Source of the DNA: Paenibacillus_AR mesotrionivorans | GTDB lineage: Bacteria; Bacillota; Bacilli; Paenibacillales; NBRC-103111 | Direction: 5' to 3' | Assembly: GCF_046098205.1 (NCBI RefSeq) | Contig: NZ_JBJURJ010000013.1 | Location: 1-64,000, forward strand | DNA length: 64,000 nucleotides | Part shown: piece after piece, positions 40,793 through 49,974 of the stretch | Layout of the letters: every line of letters begins with the position of its first letter | Position numbering within the stretch: position 1 is the first letter of the stretch | Notes under the pieces: generated by a model | The model's input: only the letters and a program-made list of their open reading frames with translations | What the model was told of the DNA's origin: nothing | Database searches by the model: none | Made by a program: the position numbers and the translations under genes

Positions 40793-43129
40793 TTACTGGG
40801 CATTTATGGTATCGACAATCGAAAGGTTCTGAATCTGCCGCACCGGACCACGAACCGCCAGGAAAGAAGCTGAAATCACAATCAGGCTAATGACGGCAAA
40901 CGAGCCGTACGGGACCTGCCACACCTCTCCCCAATAGCTGGTAATCATACTCCCGTACAGAAGCCGGTGCACAGGCAGCCCGAGAGCGCAGCCTACAGCG
41001 GTCCCGCAGACCGCATAAACAGCAGCTTCCGCCAGAATCATTCTGACCAGCTGTTGGCTGCTCATTCCGATAGCCCGCATGGCCCCATAATGCTGGATAC
41101 GGGAGCGCACACTCATGGCTATGGTATTGACGATATGGAAGATGGTAATCAAGGCGATCACCGCTAAAAACCCGTAGATAAACAGCGCATAAGAAAAGTA
41201 GCTCCCTCTCGCCTCACTGTTGCTTGTACGTCGGTCGGAGAAGGCAGCCTCTCTACCGGCAAGGGTCTGGATATCCTGTACCGTCTCATCGGAAGCCCCT
41301 TTGGAGAACTGGACATCGATCACCGTATAACCGGTTTGACCGGTCAGCCTCCTGAACAGCTCCTCGGAGCAAATTACCGTTTCTACGCCGGCCTGGCTGT
41401 CAAAGGGGCTGTTGGACAGAATTCCTGCAACCTTCACCTGCTGAGACACTCCATCGACCTGAAGCTGCAGGAGCTCGCCGACCTGTAGGGAGCTGTCTTT
41501 CCTGTAAACCGCCAGCACCTCCATACCCGGCTGGCGCAGAGGCTCAATGGAGCCGGCCAGCAGGCTCTCCTCCGCCCATTTTAACTGATGCGTTTCATAG
41601 GAGACGAGATCCGCTTTTTTGGGCCCGTCTGCAGTTTCCATTGGAAGCCCGTAGGCAAACATCCGGCCGTATACCCGCTTCACATGGGCCATCCCCTCCA
41701 GCCGTTTAACGAAGGCAGGGTCGAGAGAGGTAGTTTTGTCCACACTGGCAAGGGAAAAATCCGGGTTCCACGGCTTCAACGGCCGGATAGCATGGTGCAT
41801 AAAGTCAACCGTGGTGGAAAAGGACAGATACAGGACAATGCTAAGTGCAAATGAACCTACCACCATCAGGAAGCTTTTTTTGCTGGCTACTGCGTGATGG
41901 AGGCCAAGGGCCGTTTCCACCTTGAATAAGGAGGTGCGGGCAGCCATACGGACAGGCCGCAGGGTGTGGACGCTTCCGGTGGAGGCGGCCAAGGGCGAAA
42001 CCCGGGAAGCCCTTCGGGCAGGGGATCGGGCAGCCAGAAGCACCGTAAGCAAACCGACCACCACGCCCGCTCCAACACCAATCCAGCTCACTCCAAAAAC
42101 CGGAAGCTCCGCAAATTGGCTGGGATTGGCCATTTTCAGAACCGCGCTCAACCCCCAGACCACGGCTATCCCCGCACCGATCCCCCACGGCATGGCGGTA
42201 TTGCACCATTGCAGCGCCTCCCGGCGGACAAAATGCATAATCTGCCGGCGGGTTGCACCCAAACAGCGCATCATTCCGAAAAACTCAGTCCGCCGCATCA
42301 CATGGCTGTTGAGGCTGCTGGCAATCATCAGCACGCCCGCCAGCACGATAATGCCGGAGAGAACGGCTGCGCTGGCATACAGCTGCAGGACATAGCTGTT
42401 TCTGCTTTGACCCATTGCCGCCAGAAGATTCCCGTTTTGCTGGATCTGATCCTCGCGCAGTTGAAGCTGCTTGACCATGTCCGCAATCACCTTCTGCATA
42501 TTGCTGAACCGGGACAGCTTCATGAGCAGGCTGCTGTCATACATGTCCCGGGGCACTGTATGCCGAAACCCATCCTCCGAGAACATCAGGACAAAGCTTC
42601 CCCGGCTCATCATGGAGGATGTCCCTTCCATAATACCGGCGACATTCAGCCGTACGGGGCCGGTTCCCGGCCGCTCCAGCGTGAGCGTATCGCCCAAACC
42701 AGCGCCCAGGCTGAACACGGCATTTTCGCTTAAGGCGATTTCCGTATCCTTCTCCGGATATCTTCCTTCTGTAATATGGAGAGGGAACATATCCTCGGAG
42801 GTTTCCTTATCCAACCCGGCGAGCTGAACAGGCTTTCCCGCAACCGTGAAGCCATTCCTGTCCCCCAAAAACGCATACCCTCCTGCGGAGGTAACCTCCG
42901 GCCTGGCCTTCAGCATGGCCTGGGTTTCGGCATTGACTCCCGTAACCAAAACATGCCAACTGCCGGAGCTTTGGATAACCTGCAGCTTTTGGCCGCGGAT
43001 AGCCATATCCGCCATTCCGAAAACCGCCGTTACCAGGAATACCGATAAAACAATACAAATAATCGTCATCCGGTTTTGCTTTTGATGGACCCTTGCAAAA
43101 ATCGGAACCAAGTCCAGGTAGCTTTTCAC
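40793..43129 (-). CDS. ABC transporter permease with two FtsX domains
   Basis: A 778-residue MacB/FtsX-type permease. A first helix (TIICIVLSVFLVTAVFGM) is followed by a large extracellular domain (about 35-245), three helices (245-370), a connecting loop, a helix near 425, a second extracellular domain (about 450-640) and three C-terminal helices ending in PVRQIQNLSIVDTINAQ. Such permeases expel or sense peptides and lipids rather than importing. The start is GTG overlapping the ATPase stop (GTGA). With the ATPase and a dedicated kinase and regulator upstream it forms a four-gene module, probably for envelope or antimicrobial peptide stress. Confidence 0.9.
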   Translation of the reverse strand: MKSYLDLVPIFARVHQKQNRMTIICIVLSVFLVTAVFGMADMAIRGQKLQVIQSSGSWHVLVTGVNAETQAMLKARPEVTSAGGYAFLGDRNGFTVAGKPVQLAGLDKETSEDMFPLHITEGRYPEKDTEIALSENAVFSLGAGLGDTLTLERPGTGPVRLNVAGIMEGTSSMMSRGSFVLMFSEDGFRHTVPRDMYDSSLLMKLSRFSNMQKVIADMVKQLQLREDQIQQNGNLLAAMGQSRNSYVLQLYASAAVLSGIIVLAGVLMIASSLNSHVMRRTEFFGMMRCLGATRRQIMHFVRREALQWCNTAMPWGIGAGIAVVWGLSAVLKMANPSQFAELPVFGVSWIGVGAGVVVGLLTVLLAARSPARRASRVSPLAASTGSVHTLRPVRMAARTSLFKVETALGLHHAVASKKSFLMVVGSFALSIVLYLSFSTTVDFMHHAIRPLKPWNPDFSLASVDKTTSLDPAFVKRLEGMAHVKRVYGRMFAYGLPMETADGPKKADLVSYETHQLKWAEESLLAGSIEPLRQPGMEVLAVYRKDSSLQVGELLQLQVDGVSQQVKVAGILSNSPFDSQAGVETVICSEELFRRLTGQTGYTVIDVQFSKGASDETVQDIQTLAGREAAFSDRRTSNSEARGSYFSYALFIYGFLAVIALITIFHIVNTIAMSVRSRIQHYGAMRAIGMSSQQLVRMILAEAAVYAVCGTAVGCALGLPVHRLLYGSMITSYWGEVWQVPYGSFAVISLIVISASFLAVRGPVRQIQNLSIVDTINAQ

Positions 43130-43809
43130 TCCCGCATCCCCCCCAAGTCGGCAAGCACTCCGTCCGCTACCTGGAAGACCCGGTCCACAGCGGACGTCAG
43201 GTTCACATTATGGGTAATCATGAGAATGGTCTGCTGGTAATGCCGCGAGGCTTGAATCAGCATGTCCAGAACATCCCGGCTGTTCCGGGAATCCAGGTTG
43301 CCGGTGGGCTCATCGGCCAATATCAGCATGGGCTTGGCCATAAGCGCCCGCCCGATGGCGACGCGCTGCTGCTGGCCGCCGGACAGCTGGTTGGGCAGAT
43401 GCTTGCGCCTGGTTGTGAGGCCCAGGAGCTCCAAGAGCTCATTCACGGCTTTTTGCTCCGGCTTGCGGTGATCCAGAAGCAGGGGAAAAATCATGTTCTG
43501 CTCCACCGTCAGCTCCGGCACCAATTGAAATGATTGGAAGATAAAGCCGATATTCTGGCGCCGGAATACGGTCCGTTCAGATTCCTTCAGGGAAAACAGA
43601 TCGCACCCGTCCAAATACACCTTCCCCGAGGTGGGGTTGTCCAGACCTCCGATGCAGTTCAGAAGTGTGCTTTTCCCCGATCCCGATTCGCCTACAACCG
43701 CGGCAAACTCGCCCTTTTCCATAACGAAGGATACATCCTTCAAGGCATGTATGCCCGCTTCGCCCTTGCCGTATTGCTTGTTCAAATGGTCTACTGTCAA
43801 CAGCTTCAT
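43126..43809 (-). CDS. ABC transporter ATPase (LolD/MacB type)
   Basis: A 227-residue ATPase: Walker A GESGSGKST, Q-loop FIFQSFQLVPELT, signature LSGGQQQRVAIGRALM, Walker B LILADEPTGNLDS and the switch histidine in MITHN. The sequence class is the one that energises FtsX-type permeases. AAAGGAGGG precedes ATG by seven bases. The gene is followed by the permease with overlapping codons and preceded by the kinase gene at 61 bases. Confidence 0.95.
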   Translation of the reverse strand: MKLLTVDHLNKQYGKGEAGIHALKDVSFVMEKGEFAAVVGESGSGKSTLLNCIGGLDNPTSGKVYLDGCDLFSLKESERTVFRRQNIGFIFQSFQLVPELTVEQNMIFPLLLDHRKPEQKAVNELLELLGLTTRRKHLPNQLSGGQQQRVAIGRALMAKPMLILADEPTGNLDSRNSRDVLDMLIQASRHYQQTILMITHNVNLTSAVDRVFQVADGVLADLGGMRE

Positions 43810-43870
43810 ATACTGTCCCTCCTTTCCCTGAAGGTTACCAGACGCAGCTTACTATCCGGTGAAGGGAAGC

Positions 43871-45100
43871 TTACGGATTTGTAAGGAAGCTGACGGTGAA
43901 GATGGTTCCCTGCTTCAGGGCGCTTTGGACGCTGATAATTCCCCCTTGTCCTTCAATAATGGCTTTTGCCAGGGGCAACCCCAGACCCAGCCCTTGCCGG
44001 CCCGCCGCATGCGTGCTCCGGTAGAAACGTTTGAATATATGGTGGATATCCTCCTGTGCAATGCCCGATCCATGATCCTCTACTGTAAGGCGTACCATGC
44101 CGGGATGACGTTCCCACTGAACCAGAATTTCCTTGTCCGGACCGGAATGCTCATGGGCGTTATGGATAATATTCCCCAGCGCCTCCCGTGTCCAGTGCAA
44201 ATCACACCGGATCTGCTCACTGGAATCCCCGATGATTTTTATCCTGCTGCTCCCTGCTTCGCCCCAAACTCCGCAATACTCCACAGCCTGGGCTACAACC
44301 TCCGAAACCTTACAGAGCTGCTTGTCGAAGGTGATGCTTCCTGCATCCAGCCGCGCCATCTTGAGCAGAGCCTGGATCAGCTGCTCCATCCTGCTTAACG
44401 CACCTGCCGTTTTTTCCGCAAAGCGGGATACTGTCCCGGGCTGATCCGGTTCGCCGGTTATGATTTCGTTGTACATTTGAAGGGCTGCCAGAGGTGTTTT
44501 TAACTGATGGGAGATATCGGAGATGGTTGTTTTGAGGAATTCCTTGGACCGGTACTGGGCCTCCCCTTTGGCTTGCAGAGCAGTGGCAACATGATTAACG
44601 GCTCCGAAGAGCTTGTACAGCCCCCCATCGCCATTCCGCGGCAGACGCTCAGAGAAATCCCCCTCCGTAAAACGGCGGATGACTGTGGTGGCACACCCAT
44701 AGTGCTTCTCCCGCCGCGTCAGATATACCCAGCATGCGGCAGCGAGCAGCAAGGTATAAAGAAGGCAGACTGTAACGGAATAAAAGGCAGTATGGACTGC
44801 ATAACCTCTCGCCGCGGGAAGAAACCGGACCGCCGTCTGCCGGGAAAGCCCTAGCTGTGTGAGCAGTTCATACCCTTGTCCCTCATGGGTCCGGGAAGTG
44901 ACAGCGGCAGCGATAATATCGGGCCGCACCCCCTCCTGCAACAAGGCTCCCGCCACTCTGGCATTGTGCTCCAGCAGCAGTTCCCTGGCCGAATGGGCTT
45001 GCTCCAGAACGAGCAGCACCGCGGAGATCAGCAGAAGTATGGACAATCCGATAACAACCTGAAAGAAAAGGCGGGATTCCCGGTCTCTCCAAAAGCTCAT
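43871..45100 (-). CDS. Sensor histidine kinase of the ABC module
   Basis: A 409-residue membrane kinase. Two helices (about 12-32 and 104-125) flank an extracellular sensor of roughly 70 residues; a HAMP linker (RRFTEGDFSERLP) follows. HisKA has its phospho-acceptor in SDISHQLKTPLAAL, and the HATPase domain has NIIHNAHEHS and GLGLGLPLAKAI. The extracellular loop is larger than in BceS-type intramembrane sensors. The start overlaps the response regulator stop (ATGA). Confidence 0.93.
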   Translation of the reverse strand: MSFWRDRESRLFFQVVIGLSILLLISAVLLVLEQAHSARELLLEHNARVAGALLQEGVRPDIIAAAVTSRTHEGQGYELLTQLGLSRQTAVRFLPAARGYAVHTAFYSVTVCLLYTLLLAAACWVYLTRREKHYGCATTVIRRFTEGDFSERLPRNGDGGLYKLFGAVNHVATALQAKGEAQYRSKEFLKTTISDISHQLKTPLAALQMYNEIITGEPDQPGTVSRFAEKTAGALSRMEQLIQALLKMARLDAGSITFDKQLCKVSEVVAQAVEYCGVWGEAGSSRIKIIGDSSEQIRCDLHWTREALGNIIHNAHEHSGPDKEILVQWERHPGMVRLTVEDHGSGIAQEDIHHIFKRFYRSTHAAGRQGLGLGLPLAKAIIEGQGGIISVQSALKQGTIFTVSFLTNP

Positions 45101-45798
45101 GGGTGCACCTCATTCCATTGGTACCCGAAGCCGCGCACTGTCGCCAGCCGCTCCGGATGGGACGGATCACGCTCAAGCTTCTCCCGCAAGCGGCGGATAT
45201 ACACCGACAAGGTATTGTCATCCACATAATCCCCCGTACCGTCCCACAGGCTGTCCAAAATCAGATTCCGGGGCAGCACCCGGCCTGTATGACGCACCAG
45301 AAGACAAAGCAGACGGTATTCCATCCCCGTCAGTTCCACTGGCTTCCCCTGCAGCATAACACGGCTGCCCAACAAATCGATCCGCAAGCCGCCCGACTCC
45401 AAAACCGAATCGGAGCCGTCCAGCCCCAGCTTTCCCGCCCTCCGCAGCAGTGCCCGGATCCGGGAGCAGAGCTCCCCCAGCTTAAAGGGTTTGGTCATAT
45501 AATCATCCCCGCCTATATCCAGCCCGCGAATTACGTTCACTTCTTCATCCGATGCAGTCAGGAAGATAATAGGGACGGCATTGCCCTGCCGCCTGATCCT
45601 CTCGCATACCTCAAAGCCGTTCCCGTCGGGCAAAGCCACATCAAGCAGCAATAAATCATAGGTCCGCTCCGAAAGAAACGCTTCCGCCTCAGCAATGGTA
45701 TGAGCCACTTCTACGGAAAAGCCGTTTTTCGTGAGAGCATACTGCAGGCCGTCTATAAGGCTTCGGTCATCTTCCAAGAGCAAAATAGTAGGATTCAT
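45097..45798 (-). CDS. OmpR/PhoB family response regulator
   Basis: A 233-residue regulator with a receiver domain (Asp in LLLLDVALPDGNG near residue 53, Lys in MTKPFKLGEL) and a C-terminal winged helix (VELTGMEYRLLCLLVRHTGRVLPR, DDNTLSVYIRRLREKLE). It is the first gene of the regulator-kinase-ABC operon. AAGGGGA precedes ATG by eight bases. Its likely target is the ABC operon itself. Confidence 0.94.
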   Translation of the reverse strand: MNPTILLLEDDRSLIDGLQYALTKNGFSVEVAHTIAEAEAFLSERTYDLLLLDVALPDGNGFEVCERIRRQGNAVPIIFLTASDEEVNVIRGLDIGGDDYMTKPFKLGELCSRIRALLRRAGKLGLDGSDSVLESGGLRIDLLGSRVMLQGKPVELTGMEYRLLCLLVRHTGRVLPRNLILDSLWDGTGDYVDDNTLSVYIRRLREKLERDPSHPERLATVRGFGYQWNEVHP

Positions 45799-45834
45799 GC
45801 CTGTTCCCCTTATTCGTTTTTGTTACTTCCGCAC

Positions 45835-45880
45835 AAAAAAAGCATACACCATCTTCCCGGATTCGGGAATCGGTGTATGC
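45835..45880 (-). terminator. Intrinsic terminator of cshA
   Basis: Minus-strand GCATACACC and GGTGTATGC stem with an inner TTCCCG/CGGGAA pairing, followed by seven T residues. Confidence 0.9.
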
Positions 45881-45892
45881 CTGAAGGTTTTC

Positions 45893-47491
45893 TTAACGGT
45901 TGGCGAAATCTCCCTCACGGTTGGAGCCGGAGGAGCCTTGCGGACGGTCGCCGCGGTCGCTGCGGTTGCCTCTGTAGCCTTCGCCGCTTTTATTGCTGTT
46001 ATAGGAACGGCCTTCATAACCGCCCTTGCCTTGGGAGGAGGAGCGGTAGCCGCCGCCGGGACGGTCGCCTTGTCTTCCACCGCTGCTGCGGTTGCCGCCG
46101 TTATAATAGCCGCTTCCAGTGCCGGGACGGCGTCCCTGAGAACGAATGTCCCCGCCTTGACGGCGCTTCACGCGGATCGGATCCTCCGGTGTAAGCTCGA
46201 TCGGCACTTCCTTGCGTTCGCCTGCCATCAGCTTAAGGGCGGCGCTCAGGAGAGCTACAGAATCATATTGCTCCAGCAATTGGATAGCCACTGCCTTGAA
46301 CTCGTGGCTGTCACCGTTCTCCACAACCTCCAGCACCTGTTGGGCCAGAATCCGCTGCTTGCCTTCCATAGCCTCGGCAATGGTGGGCAGCTGGCGCTTG
46401 GTGATGCGGTGGCGGGTAACCCGCTCGATCAGGTGCAGGTGATCCATTTCACGGGGAGTAACGAAGGTATAAGATGTGCCTTCCTTGCCTGCACGGCCGG
46501 TACGGCCGATCCGGTGCACATAGCTTTCCGGGTCCTGCGGAAGGTCAAAGTTAATAACGTGGGTAACACCGGACACGTCCAGGCCCCGTGCAGCTACGTC
46601 GGTGGCAACCAGAATGTCAATGCTGCCATCGCGGAACTTGCGCATCACGTTATCCCGTTGGTTTTGGGACAGGTCGCCATGAAGTCCTTCCGCGGTATAT
46701 CCGCGCTTCTGAAGAGCCTCGGAAAGTTCATCCACACGGCGCTTGGTGCGTCCGAAGATAATGGCCAGCTCGGGAGCTTCCATATCCACCAGGCGGCAAA
46801 GTGCGTCGAACTTGGCTTTTTCCTGAACCTCGATATAGCTTTGTTGGATCAGAGGCGCGCTAACTTGCTTCGGAATAACGGAAACATGCTCCGGGTTCTT
46901 CAGGAACTGCTGGGCAAGCTTCTGGATGTTGGGCGGCATGGTTGCGGAGAACAGCATGGTGTGGCGGGTTTCCGGAACCAGGGAAAGGATGCTTTGGATA
47001 TCCTCCATAAAGCCCATATCCAGCATTTCGTCAGCTTCATCCAGAATAACGGTTTGCACATCATCCAGCTTGATGGTTTTGCGGTTGATATGGTCCAACA
47101 GACGTCCCGGTGTGCCGATGATGATTTGGGGACGCTTCTTCAGGGCGCGGATCTGCTTCACAATATCCTGGCCGCCGTAAATCGGCAGAGAGCGGATGCC
47201 CTTGAACCGGCCCAGCTTGCTGATTTCTTCCGCTACCTGGATGGCCAATTCGCGGGTGGGACACATAATAAGGGCAACAATGCGGTCTTCGCTGACATCG
47301 ATCTTGTGGATCAGCGGCAGGCCGAATGCAGCGGTTTTACCGGTACCGGTTTGCGCCTGGCCGATCAGGTCGCGGCCTTCCATGGCCAGAGGAATAGCTT
47401 TTTCCTGGATCGGGGTGGCTTCCTCGAAGCCCATCTCCGTAACGGCGCGGACAATTTTTGGCTCCAAGCCAAATTCATTAAATGTTTTCAA
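45893..47491 (-). CDS. cshA: DEAD-box RNA helicase, CshA type
   Basis: ATP-dependent RNA helicase of 532 residues acting in mRNA turnover and ribosome assembly, often cold-induced. Motifs: Q motif ATPIQEKAIP, Walker A AQTGTGKT (46-53), PTRELA, GTPGR, DEAD at 151-154, SAT in FSATMPPN, then the second RecA domain with TDVAARGLDV and HRIGRTGRAG. The C-terminal 100 residues are rich in Gly, Arg, Ser and Tyr (RGG-like, for example GYYNGGNRSSGGRQG), an RNA-binding tail. It starts with TTG ten bases after AAAGGAG. Confidence 0.94.
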   Translation of the reverse strand: MKTFNEFGLEPKIVRAVTEMGFEEATPIQEKAIPLAMEGRDLIGQAQTGTGKTAAFGLPLIHKIDVSEDRIVALIMCPTRELAIQVAEEISKLGRFKGIRSLPIYGGQDIVKQIRALKKRPQIIIGTPGRLLDHINRKTIKLDDVQTVILDEADEMLDMGFMEDIQSILSLVPETRHTMLFSATMPPNIQKLAQQFLKNPEHVSVIPKQVSAPLIQQSYIEVQEKAKFDALCRLVDMEAPELAIIFGRTKRRVDELSEALQKRGYTAEGLHGDLSQNQRDNVMRKFRDGSIDILVATDVAARGLDVSGVTHVINFDLPQDPESYVHRIGRTGRAGKEGTSYTFVTPREMDHLHLIERVTRHRITKRQLPTIAEAMEGKQRILAQQVLEVVENGDSHEFKAVAIQLLEQYDSVALLSAALKLMAGERKEVPIELTPEDPIRVKRRQGGDIRSQGRRPGTGSGYYNGGNRSSGGRQGDRPGGGYRSSSQGKGGYEGRSYNSNKSGEGYRGNRSDRGDRPQGSSGSNREGDFANR

Positions 47492-47940
47492 TACGTTCGA
47501 TCTCCTTTTTTGCGTGCCGCTTCAACGCTTTCGTTCGTTCAAAGCTCACGTCTTGGTGATTTACCCTTAAGCGCGACTTAGTATAATAATGAAGCAATGG
47601 TTTCAATCATGCTTCTTTGGGCAGCGGGGCACATCCCCTCCAAAGCAGCGCATGCAATCAATGCCGAGGATTCAGCGGATATACGGGAAGTATTCCCCCA
47701 TCCAGGCAGATCTATATGGACTGTTGTCGATGTCATGCCACGGTACGGCACATCCTGGAAACCAAGGAAAATACAGCCGAACTTAAGAATATCTCTAATA
47801 TTGTAGCATATGTCCGTTCCATTTCGCCACTTTTATGAAAGTCATCATCAATTATTTTCATTTTCGAAACCGGCGCCGCTTTGCCGCGTATAAGGGAGCA
47901 TCGGATTGAAACGAATTTATAAGAGGAGCGCTGACCTTTC
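47492..47940. other. Intergenic region between cshA and the DUF4178 gene
   Basis: 449 bases with no convincing gene. It holds the two divergent leaders. A possible cshA promoter on the minus strand is TTGAAA near 47610 with TACTAA/TATACT near 47590. Several short plus-strand ORFs (47589-47838) lack ribosome binding sites and overlap one another, so I do not call them. No four-unit repeat was found here. Confidence 0.5.
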
Positions 47941-48480
47941 ATGTCCATATTCAAACGGATCGGTTCCATCATGCGTAGCAATAAAGAAGTACCCGCAGCC
48001 CCAAGCCGCAACCCGTATGAAGATTCACAGGTGGGGGACATTGTCAATGTAGATCTCGAGCAATACGTTGTCACGGGCAAGGTCATTTATTTTGACCGGG
48101 GCTACGCCCCCCACCGCTTCGCCTATTATATCCAGAGCGGACGCAAAATTTCCTGCCTGCTCGTGGAGAAGGGCCGCAGCTATGAATGCTTCCTGTGCGA
48201 CTTTCTGGAAGGCTCTCTGAGTGATCCCCAGGATGTGCCCAACCGTCTGGATATTGACGGCGATTCGGAATTCCAGCTGGACCACCAGCGTACGGACCTC
48301 ACCCGGGTGGAGGGCAATACAGACTTCCGCAACGGAGACGACCTGATGTTCTGGCGGTATTACGGCATCAGCGGGAACACGGACGAATACTTTTTCCTGC
48401 AATGGCAGGACGGGCGCTTTATCGCCATGCGGGGCGAGCAAACATCAGCCGCACAAGTTAAATTTATGAGCAGCCGTTAA
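47941..48480 (+). CDS. DUF4178 domain-containing protein
   Basis: A 179-residue soluble protein resembling the DUF4178 family: a beta-rich domain beginning VGDIVNVDLEQYVVTGKVIYFD and ending near FFLQWQDGRFIAMRGE, preceded by a basic N-terminal helix (FKRIGSIMRSNK). DUF4178 proteins often accompany membrane-stress genes (phage shock or SPFH-type proteins), but none is adjacent. GAGGAG is about 12 bases before ATG, slightly far. Function is unknown. Confidence 0.8.
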   Translation: MSIFKRIGSIMRSNKEVPAAPSRNPYEDSQVGDIVNVDLEQYVVTGKVIYFDRGYAPHRFAYYIQSGRKISCLLVEKGRSYECFLCDFLEGSLSDPQDVPNRLDIDGDSEFQLDHQRTDLTRVEGNTDFRNGDDLMFWRYYGISGNTDEYFFLQWQDGRFIAMRGEQTSAAQVKFMSSR

Positions 48481-48615
48481 TGATAGCATGATTTTGGCGA
48501 TTCCGGCAAGCCGCATCTGCGGATGTGCCGGATTTTTGCATACCTATTTTTGCGTATGCGCCCCCAATCCACTATACTGGCAGTACAAGATGCAGATTTG
48601 AGGAGGCATTCGCAT

Positions 48616-49461
48616 TTGACACGCAGCTTTTGGATCAAGAATATTTCGGATGTGATGATTTCGGTAGCCGGAGCGGCTTTGGTGGCTGCCGGCTTCAATT
48701 TGTTTCTCATTCCCCACGGCTTGCTCAGCGGCGGGATTTCGGGCATTGCCATGATCGTCGGTTATGTGACCTCATGGAACATCAGCCTGCTCTACCTTTT
48801 GTTTAATTTGCCAGTCATTCTATGGGGCATGATGGTTTTGGGGAAACGCTTCATTACCCTAAGTGTCATCAGCGTTGCGGGCACCGTCTGGTTAATGCAG
48901 CTGATCCCGGAGCTATCGGTTACTCAGGACCCGATTATCGCAGCAATCTTCGGCGGAGTTGTGGTAGCGGCAGGTACGGGAATCTGCTTGCGCATCGGCG
49001 GTTCAACCGGGGGCTTCGACATCGTAGGCTCCATTATCACCATGAAGAGCGATTTCCCTCTGGGGATGCTGCTTTTTGCACTGAATGGCTTTGTTATTAT
49101 TGCATTGGCCTATGTACAGGGAGAATGGACTGCCGCCCTGCGCTCTATGCTTTGCATCTACATAACAGGCAAGGTCGTGGACACGATCCATATCCGCCAC
49201 GTGAAGGTCACCCTGTTTATTATCACCAAAAACAAGGACGCCCTTCTGGAGAAAATGCTCCTGCATCCCCGCGGCGTTACACTGATGAAGGTGGAAGGCG
49301 CCTTCTCCCATCATGAAAGCGACATGCTGATGACGGTCACCACTCGCTATGAACTGGGCGAGCTGCGCAAGCTGATCCGCGAAACCGATCCCCACGCCTT
49401 CGTCAATATTGTGGAAACGGTTGGTGTGCTGGGTCAATTCCGGCGGGGCAAGGACGCCTGA
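48616..49461 (+). CDS. YitT family membrane protein (DUF161/DUF2179)
   Basis: A 281-residue membrane protein. Five hydrophobic helices occupy residues 10-180 with the repeated glycine-rich signatures PHGLLSGGISGIAMIVGY and RIGGSTGGFDIVGSII; the soluble C-terminal DUF2179 domain (about 195-280, VTLFIITKNKDALLEKML, GVTLMKVEGAFSH) is typical of YitT. The family role is not established. The start is taken as TTG at 48616, ten bases after GAGGAGG; upstream in-frame codons have no ribosome binding site. Confidence 0.9.
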   Translation: MTRSFWIKNISDVMISVAGAALVAAGFNLFLIPHGLLSGGISGIAMIVGYVTSWNISLLYLLFNLPVILWGMMVLGKRFITLSVISVAGTVWLMQLIPELSVTQDPIIAAIFGGVVVAAGTGICLRIGGSTGGFDIVGSIITMKSDFPLGMLLFALNGFVIIALAYVQGEWTAALRSMLCIYITGKVVDTIHIRHVKVTLFIITKNKDALLEKMLLHPRGVTLMKVEGAFSHHESDMLMTVTTRYELGELRKLIRETDPHAFVNIVETVGVLGQFRRGKDA

Positions 49462-49506
49462 CAGCTTCCCTATCTTTATAAACGGATGGAAATCCACGAG
49501 AAACGG

Positions 49507-49535
49507 ATGTACAATCCCGGCTCTTGTGGTATAAT
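49507..49535 (+). promoter_or_regulatory. Extended -10 promoter before the small ORF at 49629
   Basis: TGGTATAAT (49527-49535) with ATGTAC 17 bases upstream; about 90 bases of leader follow before the GTG start. Confidence 0.55.
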
Positions 49536-49628
49536 GGGTTGTAATTTCATATCTGTTCTGGTATTACGAGAGTGATCGTGCACCTTCTATTCCTATCGCA
49601 ATTACAACGATAAGGGAGGATGATTCAC

Positions 49629-49817
49629 GTGGAAACCGTCAAATTATCCAGGATCGTAATGAAATTAACGCCCGAGCTCCATACCTTTCTTAAACCGGGT
49701 GAACTGGATTCCGACATCGTGCTGATGCATGGAATCGACGCGCTTTTGGAAGAAGATGCCATTGAAATTATTCAGTTCAGCATATCCGAGCATCAGAAGA
49801 ACAACTATCTACAATAG
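49629..49817 (+). CDS. Small protein of unknown function, 62 residues
   Basis: A short soluble protein, acidic in its second half (LKPGELDSDIVLMHGIDALLEEDAIEIIQF). I recognise no family. AAGGGAGG lies nine bases before a GTG at 49629; the ATG at 49620 sits against the site and was rejected. The gene has its own promoter and a clear intrinsic terminator, which supports it being real. An overlapping longer reading in another frame belongs to the untranslated upstream part of the DUF4015 gene. Confidence 0.65.
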   Translation: METVKLSRIVMKLTPELHTFLKPGELDSDIVLMHGIDALLEEDAIEIIQFSISEHQKNNYLQ

Positions 49818-49824
49818 ATTTCAC

Positions 49825-49862
49825 AAAAGAGCCCCGTGCATTTGGGGGCTTTTGTTATTTTT
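49825..49862 (+). terminator. Intrinsic terminator of the small ORF
   Basis: AAAAGAGCCCC and GGGGGCTTTT stem around GTGCATTT, followed by GTTATTTTTT. Confidence 0.87.
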
Positions 49863-49974
49863 TGACAGCAGCAACCGGCAGATTTCCACAAATTCCGTCC
49901 ATTTGCCCTGTACGGCTTTTGAAGCTGTGGCTTATAATAAAGCTACAAAGAAAAGAGACAGGGAGAGGTTCATA

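Noticed and set aside
45731..47581. 616-codon plus-strand ORF opposite cshA
   Set aside because: Frame shadow of the helicase gene; the translated sequence is low in recognisable motifs and the helicase motifs are complete on the other strand.
47589..47838. Three overlapping short plus-strand ORFs upstream of the DUF4178 gene
   Set aside because: They overlap in different frames, have no ribosome binding sites and show no protein-like pattern.
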